From assembly GCA_047921175.1 (NCBI GenBank), contig JBLRWQ010000024.1, positions 1 through 39,677 of the forward strand: 39,677 nucleotides of DNA. Direction: 5' to 3'. Both the position numbers and the translations under genes were made by a program. The stretch comes from T1Sed10-7 sp047921175. GTDB taxonomy: Bacteria > Actinomycetota > Nitriliruptoria > Nitriliruptorales > Nitriliruptoraceae. Under the pieces are notes generated by a model. The model saw only the letters and a list, made by a program, of their open reading frames with translations. It was not told the DNA's origin and ran no database searches. Positions within the stretch are counted from its first letter, which is position 1. Each line of letters begins with the position of its first letter. Of this stretch, positions 35,386-39,677 are shown piece by piece.

Positions 35386-36162
35386 CTAGCGCCCCCGCCA
35401 CTCGGGCTCCCGCCGTTCGAGGAAGGCCGCGATGCCCTCGGCGGCGTCCTCGGTCTGGACCTGCAGGTCCAGCATGCCGTGCAGGTACGCCATCGCGGAC
35501 CTCGGCTCCATGGAGCGGGCGTCGAGGTAGCTGCGCCGTCCCAGCGCCAGGGCGAGCGGCGCACCGCGGATCAGCTCGGCCGCGAGCTCGGCGACGGCCT
35601 CGTCGAGCTCCTCACGGGGGACGACCCGGTTGACGAGCCCGAGCCGCTCCGCCTCCGCCGCCGGGTAGCGCCGTCCCGTCATCATCCACTCCAGCGCGCG
35701 CTTCGGCCCGAGGTGCTGGACCAGCAGCGCGGAGATGACGTGCGGCCACAGCCCGACCCGGACCTCCGGGGTCCCGAAGGTCGCGTCCTCGACGGCGACC
35801 AACAGGTCGCAGGCGAGCGCGACGCCGAGCCCACCGGCCAGGGCGTGGCCGTTGACCCGCCCGATGAGCGGTGTGCGCAGGGCCTCCGTGGTCGCGAACA
35901 GGCGCCGGAGCAGCCCCCGCTGCTCGTGGCCGTCCACTGCCGACGGGTCCGAGGTCAGCCCCGAGCGCAGGTCCGCCCCGGCACAGAAGGCCTTGTCCCC
36001 GGCGCCGGTGAGGACGAGCACGCGGACCGCCGGATCGCGGTCCAGGTCGCTGAACGCCTCGATCATCGCATCGAGCGTGGCAGCATCCAGTGCGTTGCGT
36101 GCCTCCGGTCGCGCGATGGTCACCGTCGCCACCGCGTCCTGGCGGCTGACCTCCACCGTCAT
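35386..36162 (-). CDS. Enoyl-CoA hydratase/isomerase family protein
   Basis: 258 residues, ATG with GGGAGGG upstream. It is a crotonase-fold enzyme acting on CoA thioesters. The oxyanion-hole motifs are AFCAGADL and NGHALAGGLG. One catalytic Glu (TPEVRVGLWP, the Glu164 position of rat hydratase) is kept, but the other (Glu144 position) is Gly in GGLGVALACD. That pattern is seen in methylglutaconyl-CoA hydratases and related members rather than in the classic hydratase. It begins the unit that leads to the sigma-4-like protein and pdtaS. Confidence 0.9.
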   Translation of the reverse strand: MTVEVSRQDAVATVTIARPEARNALDAATLDAMIEAFSDLDRDPAVRVLVLTGAGDKAFCAGADLRSGLTSDPSAVDGHEQRGLLRRLFATTEALRTPLIGRVNGHALAGGLGVALACDLLVAVEDATFGTPEVRVGLWPHVISALLVQHLGPKRALEWMMTGRRYPAAEAERLGLVNRVVPREELDEAVAELAAELIRGAPLALALGRRSYLDARSMEPRSAMAYLHGMLDLQVQTEDAAEGIAAFLERREPEWRGR

Positions 36163-36253
36163 CGGTCCCTCCCCGGCGCTGGTGTCGGCACCCTACGCGC
36201 TGCACCTGGCATCATCACCGTCGGGACCCGACCCCGAGGGCAGGGAGGCACCG

Positions 36254-36892
36254 GTGCCCTTCACCCTCGCCGTGGTGGCGGTCGCCGTCGCCGCCTCGCT
36301 GCTACGCGGCGGTCGGTTCCGCTACCTCGCCGAGCGCCCTCTGGTGGCGCCGTGGCTGCTGTTCGCCGGGGTCGCGATCCAGGTGGCGGTGGATGCCGCG
36401 GCCGCCCGGGAGCTCCTGCCGGATGCCGGCTGGTCGGGGTGGGTGCTGCTGCTGGTCAGCCAACTCCTGGTGATCGCCTTCCTGCTCGCGAACCGACGGA
36501 TGCCGGGGATGGCCCTGGTCGCGGTCGGGCTGTTGCTCAACGCCGCGGTGATCGCGGCCAACCGGGCGATGCCGGTGGATCCCGCGGCGATCATCGCGCT
36601 CGGGATCGAGGGCGCCGAGGTGCCGCCCGGCAAGCACACGCTGCTGACGGATGCCACCCGCCTGCCGTTGCTGGCGGACATCATCCCGGTGCCATGGCTG
36701 CGCTCGATCATCTCGGTCGGTGACCTGGTCATCGCCGCGGGCCTCGTGCCGCTCACGCACGGTCTGCTGGGCCCGCCTCGCGGGCCAGCGCTCCGGGCAC
36801 CGCAGGCGGTCATGCTCGGGCCGCTGCGGACCGCACGTGGCGAGCGGACCCCTCGCTCCCGCCGGCAGGCACCCGCCGCTCGCCGGCGCTGA
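36254..36892 (+). CDS. DUF5317-like membrane protein
   Basis: 212 residues, GTG with AGGGAGG 5 bases upstream. It has five or six hydrophobic segments. The motifs NRAMPVDPAAI, GKHTLLTDATRLPLLADIIPVPW and SVGDLVIAAGL match what I recall for DUF5317, a family of unknown function found near HD-GYP genes in deep-branching actinobacteria and Firmicutes. The C-terminal 35 residues are basic. It is convergent with the degenerate HD gene (7 bases apart) and divergent from the enoyl-CoA hydratase gene. Confidence 0.8.
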   Translation: MPFTLAVVAVAVAASLLRGGRFRYLAERPLVAPWLLFAGVAIQVAVDAAAARELLPDAGWSGWVLLLVSQLLVIAFLLANRRMPGMALVAVGLLLNAAVIAANRAMPVDPAAIIALGIEGAEVPPGKHTLLTDATRLPLLADIIPVPWLRSIISVGDLVIAAGLVPLTHGLLGPPRGPALRAPQAVMLGPLRTARGERTPRSRRQAPAARRR

Positions 36893-36899
36893 CCCGACG

Positions 36900-38117
36900 T
36901 CAGGCGCTGGACGCAGCCAGCTCGCGCCGGTCGACCACACGCGTCAGCGCGGCGATGACCTCGAGGTCGCCGACGTCGCGGACGAGGCGGACGGTGGCCT
37001 CGTGGCGCTGTGCCTTGTCGCTCGGGTCCGGGGCGTAGCTGTCGAGGTCGCAGCAGGCCACCACGATGCGCGCCGGGAGCCCGACGTCGTCACGGGGATG
37101 CCCCTGGACGTCGGCCTGTGCGGCGACCACCGCCGCCACCCGGTCGAGCCCCCCGACCTCACGCAGCACCTCAGCGCCTGCCGAGGCGAGCTCGCTGGCA
37201 TCTGCCGGGGCCTCCCGCTCGAGGCGGATGCGCCCGAGCTCGTGGAGGTGGGCCGCCCGGACGGTGTCGGCCACGGTGGTCGCGTCCAGCCCCAGCTCGA
37301 GCGCGACCGCTCTCGCGAGCTCCGCGACCCGCACACCGTGATCGGGGGTCACCGTGCCGAGCTGCTCGGGGAGCCGGGACATGGCCCGGATGGTCTCCTC
37401 GTACGCCCGCTGCCCGAGAGCGAGCCGGTCCAGGCCGGTACGTGCGGCCAGCAGCGGCAGCAGCATGGTCGGCAGGGTCCAGGCGCCGAGCACCGGATGG
37501 ACCAGGGCGCCGAGCGCGGCGGTCGCCGCGACCGAGGCGCCGATCAGCCGGTTCCGGTAGACCTCCTCGATGACCCGCCGGTGGGCATGCCGCCAGCCCG
37601 TCGCCGACCCCGCCAGCGCTTCGGTGGCCGGGACACCGACCAGGATGGCGACCGCGATCGCTGCCGCTGCACCGAGGTTGAGCTCCGCGGCAACACCGGC
37701 CGCCGACGTCCCCGTCCAGGTCGCCGGCCCGAACGCCGCGCCGAGCGCAGCGAGGCCGCTGAGGGCCCAGCCGCCCACGGCCCGTTGGGCCGCGGTCTCC
37801 GCGTTCGGTGGCTCCTTGCGGACGAGCGCCGCTCCGACGTAGCCGACCGCGGCAAGCAGCGCGACCGCGACCGGGGATGCACCGAGCAGCGCAGCTGCAC
37901 CGATGACCGCGAGCGAGGTCGGGGCCGCCCGCCCGTCCGCGAGGCGGATCGGGAGCAGCTCCATCACCATCGCAGCGAGCGCGAACAGCAGCAGCTCTGC
38001 GACGCCGACCTGGTTGTTCAAGACCTGGTCGCCGTCGAGGACCCACCACAGCGCGCCGCCGAGCCCGCCGATCACCGCGACGATGACGGTCAGGCTCCGC
38101 TCGGCCGGCCCGTTCAC
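36900..38117 (-). CDS. Membrane protein with degenerate HD (HD-GYP-like) domain
   Basis: 405 residues, GTG 38117 overlapping the upstream HD-GYP stop as GTGA. Residues 8-225 hold about six to seven membrane helices. Residues about 236-365 align with the HD-GYP region of its neighbour but the site is lost: the HD pair is His292-Glu293 (LHELGRI), and where HHxxxDGxGYP should be it reads VAAQADVQGHP (331-341). It therefore probably lacks phosphodiesterase activity and may bind the nucleotide or pair with the active protein. The frame is open to 38345 upstream but that overlaps the neighbour and is rich in Arg. Confidence 0.82.
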   Translation of the reverse strand: MNGPAERSLTVIVAVIGGLGGALWWVLDGDQVLNNQVGVAELLLFALAAMVMELLPIRLADGRAAPTSLAVIGAAALLGASPVAVALLAAVGYVGAALVRKEPPNAETAAQRAVGGWALSGLAALGAAFGPATWTGTSAAGVAAELNLGAAAAIAVAILVGVPATEALAGSATGWRHAHRRVIEEVYRNRLIGASVAATAALGALVHPVLGAWTLPTMLLPLLAARTGLDRLALGQRAYEETIRAMSRLPEQLGTVTPDHGVRVAELARAVALELGLDATTVADTVRAAHLHELGRIRLEREAPADASELASAGAEVLREVGGLDRVAAVVAAQADVQGHPRDDVGLPARIVVACCDLDSYAPDPSDKAQRHEATVRLVRDVGDLEVIAALTRVVDRRELAASSA

Positions 38118-39586
38118 CGCGCACCTCGGCGGGCCCGATGCAGCGGCGTCATGTGGCTCGACTCGAAGGCCGGGCCGGGCATGGCGCCGCGCGAGCGCCT
38201 GAGCTCGCCGACCGATGCGTTCGGGATGCTGACCCCGTGGAGCTCGTGCTCGGAGGCGAACTCGACGGTGGGTTCCCAGCCGAGGCGACGCACGCAGCTG
38301 GCCAGCGCCGCCACCACCTCGGCGTCGAACTGAGGGCCGGAGCACCGCTCGAGCTCCTCGATGGCTGTCTCCACATCCAGGGCGCGGCGATAGGAGCGGG
38401 TCGAGGTCATCGCGTCGAAGGCGTCCACGGCGGTCACGATCCGCACCAGCCGCGAGAGGTGCTCGGCGTCGACGCCGTGCGGGTACCCGCGCCCGTCGAG
38501 CCGCTCGTGGTGGTAGCGGACGATGTCGATCGCCGGCTCGAGGAAGGCGATGTCGTGCAGGATGTTCACCCCGATGGTGGGGTGCTCCTGCATCTTCGCG
38601 AACTCATCGTCGTCGAGCGGGCCGGGCTTGTTGATGATGCACAGCGGCACGCCGATCTTGCCCACGTCGTGCAGCAGGGCGGCGTACTTGGTGATGCGGC
38701 GGGCCTCGTAGCCGACCCCGAGCTCCTCCGCGACGCGGACCGAGAGCTCCGAGACCCGCTCGGAGTGACCGCGGGTGTAGAGGTCCTTGATCTCGATCGC
38801 CTTCACGAAGCTACGGACCATGCGGTCGTAGTCCTCGTCCAAGGCCTGGAACGCGAGCAGGCCGTACCGGGCGATCAGCGCCGGGACGGCCATGAGAAGC
38901 AGTGCCCACCAGGAAGCGCGCTCGATCACAACGACGGTGAGTACGGCGATCCCGACGTAGGGGATCTGCATCGCGAGCGATGGGCCGATCGTGCGGAAGA
39001 TGTCGAAGAACGAGTCCAGACTTGTAAGCGCGACAACGCCAGCAACCAGTGCGTGATTCACGACGGAGTACGCCACTGCAGCAACAGCAATTGCGAGCAG
39101 TGAACGCCAATCCGGGAACTGCGCTCCGAGCCGACCCATCAAGAAGACGTACGCAATTCCGGCCGACGCAGCGCTAATGACGAGCTGGCCCGAGTTGAAG
39201 CAGAGCCGGGTCAGCCACATGTCCGAGGGACGAAGAACAAAGGCGGGCAACCCACCCGCAGCAGCAACAACAGCTAGCTCCGGACCTCCGAGGATGACAG
39301 CGACCAGGACCACAACGTTGGATAGCGAAACCATCGACCGTCCGCGGAAACCCGAGGCGAATCTCTCGGCAAGGAATACGGACGAGAAGACAAGGGCACC
39401 AAGGACGAGATCAACCGACGGGAGGGAGAACACGACAAGTGCGAGCGCGGCAAGCGCCGTGCTCGCGACGTAGACGTTCAGCACTCTTGGACGGGACACG
39501 GGGGTGTCGCCTCGGGTAGACAGGTCGAGCGATGTGCGGGGGAGGTCGACCGCTGCACGGATCCTGCGGCTTGAATCGTCGGCCAA
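38114..39586 (-). CDS. Membrane-bound HD-GYP domain phosphodiesterase
   Basis: 490 residues if it starts at TTG 39586; the weak binding site leaves GTG 39499 (461 residues) as an alternative. Residues about 35-240 form seven or eight membrane helices, possibly a MASE-like sensor. The HD-GYP domain at about 265-430 is complete: RGHSERVSELS, HD at His306-Asp307 (ALLHDVGKIG), and HHERLDGRGYP (359-369), followed by TAVDAFDAMTSTRSYRRAL. It should hydrolyse cyclic di-GMP or a related nucleotide. The membrane half (bases about 38940-39586) has 53-65% GC and unusual codons, while the HD-GYP half has about 75%. Confidence 0.9.
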   Translation of the reverse strand: MADDSSRRIRAAVDLPRTSLDLSTRGDTPVSRPRVLNVYVASTALAALALVVFSLPSVDLVLGALVFSSVFLAERFASGFRGRSMVSLSNVVVLVAVILGGPELAVVAAAGGLPAFVLRPSDMWLTRLCFNSGQLVISAASAGIAYVFLMGRLGAQFPDWRSLLAIAVAAVAYSVVNHALVAGVVALTSLDSFFDIFRTIGPSLAMQIPYVGIAVLTVVVIERASWWALLLMAVPALIARYGLLAFQALDEDYDRMVRSFVKAIEIKDLYTRGHSERVSELSVRVAEELGVGYEARRITKYAALLHDVGKIGVPLCIINKPGPLDDDEFAKMQEHPTIGVNILHDIAFLEPAIDIVRYHHERLDGRGYPHGVDAEHLSRLVRIVTAVDAFDAMTSTRSYRRALDVETAIEELERCSGPQFDAEVVAALASCVRRLGWEPTVEFASEHELHGVSIPNASVGELRRSRGAMPGPAFESSHMTPLHRARRGAR

Positions 39587-39617
39587 GCAACGACCACCGT
39601 CTACCTTCGGGCGGTCG

Positions 39618-39677
39618 TCAGGCCCAGGTGATGCTGGCGCCGCTGGACAGCACGAGAGCTGCCAGGCTGGCCATGGC
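39618..39677 (-). CDS. C-terminal end of an unidentified gene (5' part outside window)
   Basis: Nineteen codons are open on the minus strand to a TGA at 39618, reading AMASLAALVLSSGASITWA. It is hydrophobic and could be the end of a membrane protein. It is only 31 bases upstream of the HD-GYP start, on the same strand. Too short for identification. Confidence 0.3.
   Translation of the reverse strand, partial: AMASLAALVLSSGASITWA

Noticed and set aside
35386..36162. Classic enoyl-CoA hydratase
   Set aside because: One of the two catalytic glutamates is replaced by Gly, so only the superfamily name is safe.
38940..39677. Edge of a genomic island at the right end
   Set aside because: The lower GC covers only the membrane half of one gene within this window; no integrase, repeat or tRNA boundary is visible, so an island cannot be claimed.

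Overview
This is a contiguous piece of a very GC-rich bacterial chromosome, about 70-75% GC by eye. It is almost certainly actinobacterial. It carries a WhiB protein with four cysteines, a PdtaS-type sensor kinase next to whiB, and the argS-lysA-hom-thrC-thrB-rho gene order known from Mycobacterium and Streptomyces. Its rho factor has the long acidic/arginine-rich insert typical of actinobacteria. Membrane-bound HD-GYP proteins and a DUF5317-like protein suggest a deep-branching class (Nitriliruptoria, Thermoleophilia, Acidimicrobiia or similar) rather than a classic mycolate or streptomycete group; that placement is inference. No insertion sequence, prophage, CRISPR array or rRNA was seen. 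Most of the window is core-type chromosome with some unusual insertions and fusions.

Layout. Positions 1-325 (minus) hold the start of an unrecognised single-pass membrane protein with a 20-residue tandem repeat. Positions 617-8733 are an aerobic respiration block. It contains ctaB and a small membrane protein (minus), divergent ctaA plus an OctT-like SGNH enzyme (plus), and then a minus-strand caa3 cytochrome oxidase operon ctaC-ctaD-ctaE-ctaF followed by a membrane-anchored cupredoxin. Positions 8997-10771 encode an ABC-2 exporter. Positions 10972-14571 (plus) encode a PrmA-type methyltransferase joined in frame to a lipoprotein-like domain, a TrmA/RlmCD-type rRNA methyltransferase and a small conserved protein. 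Positions 14578-27418 (minus) hold the aspartate-family amino-acid cluster: argS, lysA, a GNAT protein with a native His6 tract, hom, thrC, a fused 2-oxoacid dehydrogenase E1, thrB, rho and a MATE exporter. tRNA-Arg(CCG) sits divergent from argS.

The right part has an exported endonuclease/exonuclease/phosphatase-fold protein (minus), whose stop codon lies inside the tRNA gene. It is followed by a plus-strand cystathionine beta-synthase / gamma-synthase-or-lyase / diacylglycerol-kinase-like operon and whiB. Convergent to whiB is pdtaS, which is downstream of a free-standing sigma-region-4-like protein and an enoyl-CoA hydratase homologue. After a DUF5317-like gene comes an overlapping pair of membrane HD proteins, one with an intact HD-GYP site and one with the catalytic residues lost. 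The membrane half of the intact one is clearly poorer in GC than everything around it.

How the genes work together. The cta genes make heme O then heme A (CtaB, CtaA) and assemble a cytochrome c-fused caa3 oxidase. The amino-acid cluster leads from aspartate to lysine, homoserine and threonine. The cbs/metB pair links homocysteine and cysteine. WhiB, PdtaS and the HD proteins form a signalling end of the window. Many neighbouring genes overlap by exactly four bases (ATGA or GTGA), so translational coupling is common. The most unusual observations are the HD-GYP/degenerate-HD pair with a composition break, the methyltransferase-lipoprotein fusion, the orphan sigma-4 protein beside PdtaS, the E1 gene inside the threonine operon, and the CtaD C-terminal extension.
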